Shown: positions 10,233 to 17,474 of the stretch, one piece after another | How the letters are laid out: the number at the start of each line of letters is the position of its first letter | Numbering within the stretch: position 1 is the stretch's first letter | IMG/VR virus record: IMGVR_UViG_3300050343_000084 | Location: 1 to 63,552 of that record | From: a virus | Direction: 5' to 3' (one strand) | Length of the DNA stretch: 63,552 bases | Made by a program: the position numbers and the translations under genes | Notes under the pieces: model-generated | What the model saw: the letters and a program-made list of their open reading frames with translations, nothing else | What the model was told of the DNA's origin: nothing | Databases searched by the model: none

Positions 10233-12443
10233 TTATTTTATTATTTCCGATATTCCACCGGTGTTTTTGTATCTTGCAATACTTAAATTTAACTTTGGTT
10301 TCTCAACTCTTGGGTTAGGCCTATATAAGTGCCGATTGCATGCCATTATCGCTAACCCTGAACTAATAGCCGCATCAAATTTTGTTCTTTTGTTTATATC
10401 GAACTTAGCCCAATCGTTTAAAGTGCGGTTAAAGTACATTGTCCCGTATTCACCATCCCCTTTAACACCAACGTGGCTTTGTATATATGTTTCGATAGCA
10501 GCAGCGTGTGCCTGCTTAATATCTTCACTTGAGTTAGGTATACCGCCTATTTCTTTTTCTGCAACCGAAAGTTTGTTATATAACTTATCCGGTCTATTCA
10601 TAGAGTAACCTCTATAGCCTCTTCGCTTTAAGTAATAAAGCAATCGAGGTTTGTTATTTTCACAAAGCAATGGCATTCCGTAAAATACTAAAGCCATAAG
10701 TACATCTTCAAAAAACATTTCAGCCGTTTGAGGCCTAGCTACATATTCCAAAAAAAATGTGTTTGGCGGGGCATCTTCCATACTAAAAGTTGTTAGCCCG
10801 TGCAAAGACCCTTTAGAACCTTGTCCGTCTGTGGTTCCCGATATATCGTAGCTATCACACCCAAAAGCACCTATGTGTTCATTGCCTGGATGCTTTATAC
10901 CATTTTTAATTACCTGTTTATTTTGCAATGCAACCTTAGGTACCCAAGAAACTTTAAATCTACCATTAGGGTTTGGGCTAAACATTACTTTGGAATCTTT
11001 AACGCCATGTTCCCAATTAAAGCTACCCGTTGTTATAACACCTGAGCTTTTTAAATCTTCGTTGTAATCTATTTGTTCGTATATTTTTACTAAGTTAAAT
11101 ATACTATTTTTAGTTTCATCTCGAAACGCGTGCTCCTCTGTACGCGGGAACTGCCTGTAAAACTCATTTAAAGCATCCTGGTCGCCTTTTAATCCTTCGA
11201 CCTCATTATCCCAGTGTTCAATAACCCCGACCTCGATAGCGTCGCCGTGTGGGCCAATGCAATCTGCTGATGGGGTTTCGAATACAGGCATTCCATAAGA
11301 ATCAATGAACCCCTCGTAGTTCCATTCCATAGGTATGAACAAAGAATATAATCCTGACTTAGTTTGTCCATTGCGGTTTCTTTTTGTAACGTCTGAGTCA
11401 TTGTAAAGTTTTTTAAAGTTTTCGCCACCTTTGTCTAGCGCGTTTGATGTTGATCCCATCATACACTTACCTATAACTCTGCTACCTAATCTTAATGTAG
11501 TTTTTGTTACGCGCCAGTTATTCAATATGTTATCTGGCTTTTCCCACTTACCGCTTTCATCGTGTACTAACAGTTTTAGTTTTTCACCATCATAGCTGTT
11601 ATCACCTGTATTTTTCCAGTCAATAGTTGTATCTAATCCTTCTAACAACTCTTGATCCTGTTTGTTTTGTATTGACTTCCTTGTAAGCCTTGAAGCTGGT
11701 ATTCTATACGCTAGCTCTGTTTTCGGACGGTCCATACCGTCTTGTATTGGCTTAAAGAAAAATGGATAGTTTACAGATATTGGTACTACCTTGTCTGTAA
11801 ACATTTTTTTAGCGTCAGAACCGGACTTTGATAATATTCCGAATCGCGCATCGCTTGATATTGTGGCCATGTTAACGGTCTCACCGCTTGCCATGAATGA
11901 AAATCCCGAACGTCTATTTTTGAGGTAACACATGCCGTAGCATCTCTGGTCTGCTTTGCAAGCTTCCCAAAAGATGAAGAATAATCTGTTGGCTTCCCTA
12001 AATTCTGGGTGCCCAACGTCAATTTTAGACCATTGCAAGTACATAAAGTGAGTGCCAGTAACGTAAGTGCCCACACCCTTATTATTGAACCAATGGCCAT
12101 CTTCGCGGCGTCTGAATTGTTCATCTATATATGGTTCCCATTTTTCTTTAAAGTCGTCAGGATAATCGCGCCAATCAAAAACGCTTTGTATTCGTTTTAG
12201 TTCCTTTGGCAATTCCTCAACAACCCATCTGTCATTTGATTTATTTATTTTAGCTGGAGTTTTAGGTAACGCTATCTTTAAATTTTGTATCTGATATATG
12301 TCACCTATTTGACCGTTTTTGCTTATAACAACAATATCATGCTCTTTGTTATAACCGTAACTCCATTTTTTGCTTTTATTTAACCTAGATATTGTGGTTT
12401 GCTTTATGGGTGTTATTATGCTATATAAAGTTTGCTCGTACAT
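10233..12443 (-). CDS. terL: Terminase large subunit (TerL)
   Basis: A 736-residue packaging motor. The ATPase half has an Arg-rich, non-classical P-loop candidate KNRRSGFS at about residues 175-182 and a clear Walker B ending in acidic residues, LLVHDE at 291-296. The nuclease half has the conserved acidic strand GCDSYD at about 528-533 and a late TKFDAAISSG near 693, matching the RNase H-like nuclease core. Length is long for TerL but fits large podoviruses. The start overlaps the stop of the small upstream gene by 1 base (12443), and the portal follows after 3 bases. The role is to cut concatemers and pump DNA into procapsids. Confidence 0.88.
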   Translation of the reverse strand: MYEQTLYSIITPIKQTTISRLNKSKKWSYGYNKEHDIVVISKNGQIGDIYQIQNLKIALPKTPAKINKSNDRWVVEELPKELKRIQSVFDWRDYPDDFKEKWEPYIDEQFRRREDGHWFNNKGVGTYVTGTHFMYLQWSKIDVGHPEFREANRLFFIFWEACKADQRCYGMCYLKNRRSGFSFMASGETVNMATISSDARFGILSKSGSDAKKMFTDKVVPISVNYPFFFKPIQDGMDRPKTELAYRIPASRLTRKSIQNKQDQELLEGLDTTIDWKNTGDNSYDGEKLKLLVHDESGKWEKPDNILNNWRVTKTTLRLGSRVIGKCMMGSTSNALDKGGENFKKLYNDSDVTKRNRNGQTKSGLYSLFIPMEWNYEGFIDSYGMPVFETPSADCIGPHGDAIEVGVIEHWDNEVEGLKGDQDALNEFYRQFPRTEEHAFRDETKNSIFNLVKIYEQIDYNEDLKSSGVITTGSFNWEHGVKDSKVMFSPNPNGRFKVSWVPKVALQNKQVIKNGIKHPGNEHIGAFGCDSYDISGTTDGQGSKGSLHGLTTFSMEDAPPNTFFLEYVARPQTAEMFFEDVLMALVFYGMPLLCENNKPRLLYYLKRRGYRGYSMNRPDKLYNKLSVAEKEIGGIPNSSEDIKQAHAAAIETYIQSHVGVKGDGEYGTMYFNRTLNDWAKFDINKRTKFDAAISSGLAIMACNRHLYRPNPRVEKPKLNLSIARYKNTGGISEIIK

Positions 12444-12718
12444 TACTTAGATCGTCTTTCCGCAAACCCTGAAAAAGCTTTTTTCTTTTCTTCCTCTACA
12501 GGTTTATTTTCAAGTATAGCTTCTTCTTCTTGAATACGTGTTAATATTTCAAACGCATCAAATATAGCTAGCTTTTTTGTAGCAGCAGCGTTCTTAAGTC
12601 TATCAGCGGATATATCATCGTCTGAATCAACTATAGGTTCTTTAGCTACCTTTATTAACTCCTCAACTGCTCGCTGCCCAGCTTGGATTATATTCTTCTT
12701 CGTCTCCTTGATATTCAT
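12443..12718 (-). CDS. Candidate terminase small subunit
   Basis: A 91-residue, highly helical charged protein (block DISADRLKNAAATKKLAIFD at about 37-56) whose gene overlaps terL by 1 base, the usual place for a small terminase. No HTH is obvious. The first 56 bases overlap the end of the upstream GroES-like gene. The call is based on position and size; it could instead be an unrelated packaging accessory protein. Confidence 0.45.
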   Translation of the reverse strand: MNIKETKKNIIQAGQRAVEELIKVAKEPIVDSDDDISADRLKNAAATKKLAIFDAFEILTRIQEEEAILENKPVEEEKKKAFSGFAERRSK

Positions 12719-13262
12719 ATTTGATTGTAATTAAATTTGTTGGAACACGATATAATTTTTCTTTATTTATAATAAACTCGTACTCTGCGCCAGGTCTAAA
12801 GCCTACAAGATCACCTTCTTTAACACTTTTCAAACTAGGGTCCTTATATTTAAGCACTCCCATTAATGGTTTTTCAAAGTTGATTGAAAACATTTTATTT
12901 TCTTTTAGCGGCTTAACAAAGTTAAACCCATCCAGCGGTATCCACTTATATATACGCTTGTACGCAAATATTTGATCTGGTGAAACAAAATACATATTGT
13001 CTTTATAATAACTCCTGCTATTTTTTTCTTCACCTCTAATATCTCGAAACCTGCGGAACACATTGTGGTGTAGTATAACCTCATCACCTTTGCGTATACC
13101 CGTCAGATTTGTTGCTGGCGTAGCCATAACAATACCTATTCTTGAAACAAAATTATGATTTTGTAATTCTGTATTAAGTATTAATTCTTGGTCACCTATT
13201 GTTTTTGTATTGTTATACCTATCTTCTTTAGGCATAATAACAAAATCAAAAACACCTTTCAT
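12663..13262 (-). CDS. Tandem GroES-like (co-chaperonin fold) protein
   Basis: A 199-residue protein that appears to carry two GroES-like beta-barrel units. The first half runs from FVIMPKEDRY through VSRIGIVMATP to GIRKGDEVILHHNVFRRFRD; the second from FNFVKPLKEN through MGVLKYKDP to VKEGDLVGFRPGAEYEFIIN and VPTNLITIKY. Both repeat the GroES order: initial strand, G-V turn, then V-x-x-G-D-x-V and a terminal strand. The family is common in marine phages next to terminase genes. Whether it caps a chaperonin is unknown, since a separate single-domain GroES is encoded next to GroEL. The start overlaps the previous stop by 1 base. Confidence 0.6.
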   Translation of the reverse strand: MKGVFDFVIMPKEDRYNNTKTIGDQELILNTELQNHNFVSRIGIVMATPATNLTGIRKGDEVILHHNVFRRFRDIRGEEKNSRSYYKDNMYFVSPDQIFAYKRIYKWIPLDGFNFVKPLKENKMFSINFEKPLMGVLKYKDPSLKSVKEGDLVGFRPGAEYEFIINKEKLYRVPTNLITIKYEYQGDEEEYNPSWAASS

Positions 13263-13429
13263 TAGTAATCAATATTGTACTCTATGGCTATTGCCATATT
13301 TTTATTGAAATCTTTCCAAGGTATTACGTCGCTACCTTTTTGAATATAGATAGAATACTTTTCTTCTTCTTCTATAATATTAACTATGGTATGACCGCCA
13401 TACACTTCCTGGCCAACAGAATAGTGCAT
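13262..13429 (-). CDS. Small conserved hypothetical protein
   Basis: I chose the internal ATG at 13429 (MHYSVGQEVYGGHTIVNI..., 55 residues) over a longer frame from 13504, because the longer start would overlap the preceding gene by 47 bases and the MHY start matches how this small protein usually begins in related phages. It looks like a small beta-barrel (SH3-like) protein. The stop overlaps the GroES-like gene start by 1 base (TAATG). Function unknown. Confidence 0.55.
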   Translation of the reverse strand: MHYSVGQEVYGGHTIVNIIEEEEKYSIYIQKGSDVIPWKDFNKNMAIAIEYNIDY

Positions 13430-13457
13430 GGCGTCATTTTTATAGTCTTTCCCTATA

Positions 13458-13715
13458 CTAATCTTCCTTAGCAGGCTCACGTAATTCGCCGGTATTAATA
13501 TCAATCACCTTGTCTCCATACTTATCTTGCAACTCTTTTTGTTGCTCATCAAGCTTTGTTTTAACTTGAGCAAATGTATGTAGCAGCTCATGCTTTTGTA
13601 ATTCTAATCCGCCGATCTGCGATTGAACACTATTTAATTGTTTAATAATGTTTGTTAGAACTTCTAGTTCTTCTGCTGTTAGTTTTTCAGGTACTAAATT
13701 TACTTCTTTTGCCAT
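13458..13715 (-). CDS. Small coiled-coil protein, unknown function
   Basis: An 85-residue protein starting MAKEVNLVPEKLTAEELEVL, almost entirely alpha-helical with heptad-like Leu/Ile spacing. The ATG at 13715 is preferred over a frame from 13775, which would extend into the holin gene. It lies 11 bases after the holin stop. Function unknown; a structural or spanin-like partner is possible but not supported by any signal peptide. Confidence 0.55.
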   Translation of the reverse strand: MAKEVNLVPEKLTAEELEVLTNIIKQLNSVQSQIGGLELQKHELLHTFAQVKTKLDEQQKELQDKYGDKVIDINTGELREPAKED

Positions 13716-13725
13716 TTGATTTAAT

Positions 13726-14124
13726 TTAATTATTATTGCTGGATTTCTTTGCTTTTTCCCAGGTACGCCCAACAAAATACGCCCCGTAGACTGTTATTAA
13801 TAAAGATTGAAAAATTGGTATATAGTCTTCAGCTATTTTAAACTCTCCTATATTACCATCAAAAAAACATAGCGCTGTAAATATAACAGTCAAATATATA
13901 AGAACCATAGGTCTTATGTTTTTAGATAAAAACGAATCTGAATTCATATCCGCTTCCCATCTTGCTGTTACTTGCTCTTGCGCTTCTTTATCTGCTTTTT
14001 CTAGTATCTCAGTTATTAATCGCTGAGCTTCTAATTTTTCTTCTTTAGTTGTAGTTAATTTATCAATGACATCACCGACTTCTTTAATTACTCCGCCGGT
14101 AAGCCATTCCCATATTTTTTTCAT
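13726..14124 (-). CDS. Holin (3TM holin-like family)
   Basis: A 132-residue protein: an amphipathic N-terminus (MKKIWEWLTGGVIKEVGDVI), a charged helical linker, the conserved block FLSKNIRPMVLIYLTVIFTA (about 66-85) leading into a first membrane segment, and a second (IFQSLLITVYGAYFVGRTWE, about 104-123). This order matches phage and gene-transfer-agent holins of the 3TM type, which permeabilise the inner membrane at lysis. The endolysin is far away at 46122-46478 on the linear numbering but in the same late transcription block. Confidence 0.75.
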   Translation of the reverse strand: MKKIWEWLTGGVIKEVGDVIDKLTTTKEEKLEAQRLITEILEKADKEAQEQVTARWEADMNSDSFLSKNIRPMVLIYLTVIFTALCFFDGNIGEFKIAEDYIPIFQSLLITVYGAYFVGRTWEKAKKSSNNN

Positions 14125-14126
14125 TA

Positions 14127-14501
14127 CTATTTTTTCTTAGCTTCTTTTACAATAGCAGCATAAAGACCTGGATTTGGCTCGCTACCGCTTGGGCCAAATT
14201 TATCTGTTTGACCTTTTGTTTGCTTAGCAGTTGCTTTAGGAGGTTCCTCATTGCTTTCTGGCTGCTCATTGCTTTCTGGCTGCCCATTACCTTCTTTAAT
14301 GGAATCCATACCTTCTTTTAAAGGCTTGGTTATATCTACAAATTTGTCGTGGTGGACGTCGGTCATTAAACTAGAATCTGCGCTGTAATCTATTTCTGCT
14401 TTCTTTACTGCAGAGCCTATATCCAGTAAAGGGTCTTGTACTTTCATTCCCTTATTTGTGGAATGTTGAATTCTTGCTGTAATTGGTTTATTATATCCCA
14501 T
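14127..14501 (-). CDS. Hypothetical low-complexity protein
   Basis: A 124-residue hydrophilic protein with a direct hexapeptide repeat (QPESNE twice, near residue 74) followed by a Pro/Lys-rich tail ending EAKKK. No domain recognised. It starts MGYNKPITAR just after the 51-residue gene and ends 2 bases before the holin start, so it belongs to the same operon. It may be a minor virion protein. Confidence 0.5.
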   Translation of the reverse strand: MGYNKPITARIQHSTNKGMKVQDPLLDIGSAVKKAEIDYSADSSLMTDVHHDKFVDITKPLKEGMDSIKEGNGQPESNEQPESNEEPPKATAKQTKGQTDKFGPSGSEPNPGLYAAIVKEAKKK

Positions 14502-14505
14502 TGTA

Positions 14506-14661
14506 TTATTTTTTATAAGGAAACATTTTGTTTAACTTTTCTTTACGATGCTGACATCCACAGGGAATGTTCAAACCCTCAGATACCTTATCAACCACGG
14601 TTTTAATTCCTGTGGCTTTAGTAATTTTTTCCACTGTATCGCCTAAACCTTGTGATTTCAT
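14506..14661 (-). CDS. Small Cys-containing protein, 51 residues
   Basis: An ATG at 14661 opens a 51-residue frame that exactly fills the gap between neighbours. It begins MKSQGLGDTVEKITKATGIK and has a CGC motif followed by a basic QHRKEKLNK stretch and a terminal MFPYKK. Small proteins with the same layout recur in marine phage structural clusters. The two Cys residues and His could bind a metal. Function unknown. Confidence 0.6.
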   Translation of the reverse strand: MKSQGLGDTVEKITKATGIKTVVDKVSEGLNIPCGCQHRKEKLNKMFPYKK

Positions 14662-14665
14662 AATA

Positions 14666-14956
14666 TTAGCATTTCCATCTGCGCCTTGCAGCGCAAATTC
14701 TTTTCTTTGGTGTTTTTGAACAGTTGATACCGTGTTGTTTCATTTGGCCTTTTGATCTAGCGCAATAAGACGTCCGTCTTTTACCACCTCCTGGTTGAGG
14801 AGCCTTAAGATTACCACCTGTCTTTTTATTGTAAGCTTTCCGGCCAGCAGCTGTCATACCGGCGCCTTCTTCAGCTGTCAAGAAATGTCTACCTTTTCCC
14901 TTTGTTGTCTTACGGAGCTTTTGCACCATAGAACTTGCTGGTTGTTGATCGTACAT
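14666..14956 (-). CDS. Small basic Cys-rich protein
   Basis: A 96-residue, strongly basic protein. The second half has the pattern KRRTSYCARSKGQMKQHGIN followed by CSKTPKKRICAARRRWKC, giving four cysteines spaced as in a DNA- or RNA-binding zinc module. Related short basic proteins occur in many phages and some giant viruses. It is likely a DNA-associated late protein; function not established. Confidence 0.6.
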   Translation of the reverse strand: MYDQQPASSMVQKLRKTTKGKGRHFLTAEEGAGMTAAGRKAYNKKTGGNLKAPQPGGGKRRTSYCARSKGQMKQHGINCSKTPKKRICAARRRWKC

Positions 14957-14959
14957 ATC

Positions 14960-15991
14960 TTATTTATTAAAATAGTTTTTTTGAAGTGGCGCGGGTTTTT
15001 TGCCTCCACGTAATAAGTTGCCGACAAAACTACCTTCTTCTTTTTTCCCAAAAACACCTCTAAGAGCATTACCTACAGCAGTGCCATTTTCTTTTTTCCC
15101 AAAAATATCTCTGGCTATATTACCTACAGTAGTTCCATTAGAATCAGGAGCGTCAGCTACTTTTGTTGATGAAACTTGCGCATCAGCTGTTCTAGTCGCT
15201 GCTTCTTTAGGTGTTTCTACAATGCTCGTTGTACTAAACTCGCTTGTGCCTATACCACCCTGATCACGTTGTAAATTTCTGAGAGCTTTTCTGTCCTTTA
15301 TAAGATTTAAAACGTCTTGCTGTCTTTGCTCGTTAGATGCTTGCCTATCGCTTCTTTGTTTTTTTCTTAAAGCACGTTTGTATTGCCCTTTGCTTTTGTA
15401 CCCTTTGCTTTCCCAATCTTCATCAGTTATTGATTTTCTTTCTGCGCGGTCTTGTCTACGTTCAGCTTGTTTAGATAGTCTATTTAATATTTTTTCACTG
15501 CGAATATCTTGTCTTAAACCAAAGCTACTAGCACCTTTAGCTTTAGTTTGATCAGGAGTAAATTCAGTTTCAGTTTCTGTAGCGCCTTCTGAACCTGGCG
15601 TTGTGATTGTTACTTCTCCAGGTCCCCCGGATACGCCAGTGGCCGCAACCATACCAGCTTCGAATCCTTCAGGATCTTTTTTACGCTGCGCTTCTCTGTC
15701 CGCAACGTAGGCATTATAATCTTTGTACATACCAGTTGTTCTCACACCATCTATGTCTTGATCATAAGCTTCTCTATACGAAAGCCTTTTATTTGTTTTA
15801 GTGGTTCCCCCTGAACCTGGACTAATTATGCTTGTTCTGGTTTCGTCGCCTACAATGGCCCTAGAGTCGCCAGTTGGTCTTATAACGTCTGATGAAACAG
15901 ACACCTTTTGTATTTCGCCAGAGCCAACTTGTTTAACCGCTGAATTCTTCGCGCATGAACGAGATGCTATTGCTGTAATTGGGTTTGCCAT
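14960..15991 (-). CDS. Basic repeat-containing protein, possible virion DNA-associated protein
   Basis: A 343-residue hydrophilic, low-complexity protein. The middle is a very basic helical segment (residues ~190-245; RKSITDEDWESKGYKSKGQY and following). The C-terminus carries three imperfect copies of a ~19-residue unit of the form G-x-x-VGN-x-x-R-x-x-FGKKE (about residues 286-335). It begins MANPITAIASRSCAKNSAV. No enzyme motif. The repeat plus basic helix suggests a nucleic-acid-binding or internal head protein (inference). The start is 5 bases after the preceding stop. Confidence 0.5.
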   Translation of the reverse strand: MANPITAIASRSCAKNSAVKQVGSGEIQKVSVSSDVIRPTGDSRAIVGDETRTSIISPGSGGTTKTNKRLSYREAYDQDIDGVRTTGMYKDYNAYVADREAQRKKDPEGFEAGMVAATGVSGGPGEVTITTPGSEGATETETEFTPDQTKAKGASSFGLRQDIRSEKILNRLSKQAERRQDRAERKSITDEDWESKGYKSKGQYKRALRKKQRSDRQASNEQRQQDVLNLIKDRKALRNLQRDQGGIGTSEFSTTSIVETPKEAATRTADAQVSSTKVADAPDSNGTTVGNIARDIFGKKENGTAVGNALRGVFGKKEEGSFVGNLLRGGKKPAPLQKNYFNK

Positions 15992-15996
15992 AATTA

Positions 15997-16368
15997 TTAT
16001 GCTTTTTTAGCCTCGGCTTCCCATTCAAGGTTACCGCCTTCCGGCTCATTTGTTGTTTTATTTACTATTCTTCCACCAAGCCGCTGATATACTCTAGCTG
16101 GTGACTTTGTATCTTTTTTCCAAGTGACTTCTTCGTTTGTGTATTGCAAACGCCCTGTTATCATTTGGTCGTGATGAGCATTCTCTTCAGGAATAGAATC
16201 ACGCTTTTCTTTTTCACTTGCATTTTCATTTACAAATGTGGTGCCGTCGCGATTAGCTTCAGCTATAATACCATCGCCTAAATCTTTTTCAAACACTGGC
16301 CTACCAAACTCAGATAATTCTTCGTTGTAGCCGAAAAGCTCGCCTTTAGACTTTAATTTAAAACTCAT
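15997..16368 (-). CDS. Conserved hypothetical protein with His-rich motif
   Basis: A 123-residue protein of a type common in marine phages: GELFGYNEELSEFGRPVFEK at the start, then EENAHHDQMITGRLQYTNEE in the middle and WKKDTKSPARVYQRLGG near the end. The E-x-x-A-H-H-D-x-M stretch sits where relatives carry an HExxH-like sequence, so a degenerate metal-binding site is possible. It overlaps the preceding gene by 1 base. Function unknown. Confidence 0.55.
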   Translation of the reverse strand: MSFKLKSKGELFGYNEELSEFGRPVFEKDLGDGIIAEANRDGTTFVNENASEKEKRDSIPEENAHHDQMITGRLQYTNEEVTWKKDTKSPARVYQRLGGRIVNKTTNEPEGGNLEWEAEAKKA

Positions 16369-16778
16369 TAGTAATCGGTATAGCTTTTAATTTCTTTTTT
16401 AGCTTCTTTAAATTTTTTACGCTGTTCTTTTATAAGACCTTTTTTAACTTTACGTAATTGTTTTTTGTCAACAGAGGTATTATTTTTAGGCTTAATAGAA
16501 CTCATGTCAGCGTTGGACGTTGGCATGCTGTTGTCTGTATTAACGATACCTTTTGATTCTAAAGTAGATACTTTTTTTGTAGGTAATCTTTTTAGTTCTT
16601 TACTGTACGTTTGCTTAGGCTCTGATTTAATAATTTCTTTGCTCAAAGGCTTTAGCTTCTCCGCGATCATTTCTTTGCCCAAAGGCTTTAATTTCTCCGC
16701 GTTTATCGATTTGCCTGTCTGCTTAGCCGCGGCTTTTGGTGCACCTAGTCTATTTGGCCCTATACCTTTTGGTCCCAT
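16368..16778 (-). CDS. Basic hypothetical protein
   Basis: A 136-residue, strongly basic low-complexity protein with a duplicated segment near the start (two near-copies of EKLKPLGKEMIAEKLKPLSKE-type sequence, residues ~29-51) and a very Lys-rich C-terminus. No recognised domain. It follows the winged-helix gene by 1 base. It may be a DNA-condensing or internal virion protein. Confidence 0.45.
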   Translation of the reverse strand: MGPKGIGPNRLGAPKAAAKQTGKSINAEKLKPLGKEMIAEKLKPLSKEIIKSEPKQTYSKELKRLPTKKVSTLESKGIVNTDNSMPTSNADMSSIKPKNNTSVDKKQLRKVKKGLIKEQRKKFKEAKKEIKSYTDY

Positions 16779-16779
16779 A

Positions 16780-17220
16780 CTATCTTTCTTTATCGTTAAT
16801 CATATCGTCAATAGCTTTGTTATAAACTTTATCGGTATATGTTTTGTTTTTATAAAATGTACTTCTCTCAGATGTTGGCAAATCTTCTTCTGCTAACATT
16901 ATTCTGTATATTCTTTTAATTAGTAGCTTACACTTATTCGATGTTTTATAAACAGCATACTTAGACGTAGTACGGTTTCTTTCTTTAAATACATCAATCC
17001 AGCCATTCCGCCTTAAGCGTTCCCACCGGTTTTTATCCCAGCTGTAAGTGTAAACACCGTTAATAAAATCATTACGTGTAAAAAGCTTTTTGCAATCTAA
17101 GTATATAAGAAGCTCTAAATCTGCGTCTTTTAAATCGTAAGTCTTACAGGCCCATCTTCTGATAAGCCTGTAATACTTTAACAAATTCATATCTTGCAGG
17201 TCAGTTCCAGTTAGCCTCAT
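16780..17220 (-). CDS. Winged-helix DNA-binding protein
   Basis: The start at 17220 (MRLTGTDLQDMNLLKYYRLI, 146 residues) is chosen because its ATG overlaps the groES stop as ATGA; a longer frame from 17274 would overlap groES by 58 bases. The body reads as a MarR-like winged helix: helices around DADLELLIYLDCKKLFTRND, a basic recognition region DKNRWERLRRNGWIDVF and a wing with RNRTTSKYAVYKTSNKCK. A transcriptional regulator translated with the chaperonins would suit late-gene control. Target unknown. Confidence 0.6.
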   Translation of the reverse strand: MRLTGTDLQDMNLLKYYRLIRRWACKTYDLKDADLELLIYLDCKKLFTRNDFINGVYTYSWDKNRWERLRRNGWIDVFKERNRTTSKYAVYKTSNKCKLLIKRIYRIMLAEEDLPTSERSTFYKNKTYTDKVYNKAIDDMINDKER

Positions 17221-17474
17221 TCTATAAGCACTATATCTGAAATTTTCAGCACATAATACAAATGATCGTTCCATTCTATTCCATGCCCAGCGTGTTTGTC
17301 ATATCTAACAAAATCACCGTCTTGCAGTATATCTATTTGATCACCTATACTTATTACTCTACCTTTAACGTAACGAACGTCTTTATTTTGTTTTTCAGTA
17401 AGCTCTAGCCCACCAACTTTTGTAGGCTCCTCTTTAATTTTATCTACAATTACAAAATGATTTATTGCTTTCAT
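17217..17474 (-). CDS. groES: GroES co-chaperonin
   Basis: An 85-residue single-domain GroES: an initial strand (INHFVIVDKIKEEPTKVGG), a mobile-loop-like segment (residues ~16-34; LELTEKQNKDVRY), the conserved KGRVISIGD turn, LQDGDFVRYDKHAGHGIEWN and a terminal strand YYVLKISDIVLIE. It overlaps the groEL stop by 4 bases, so the pair is translationally coupled. It forms the heptameric lid of the chaperonin cage. It is slightly shorter than the usual 95-97 residues. Confidence 0.82.
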   Translation of the reverse strand: MKAINHFVIVDKIKEEPTKVGGLELTEKQNKDVRYVKGRVISIGDQIDILQDGDFVRYDKHAGHGIEWNDHLYYVLKISDIVLIE

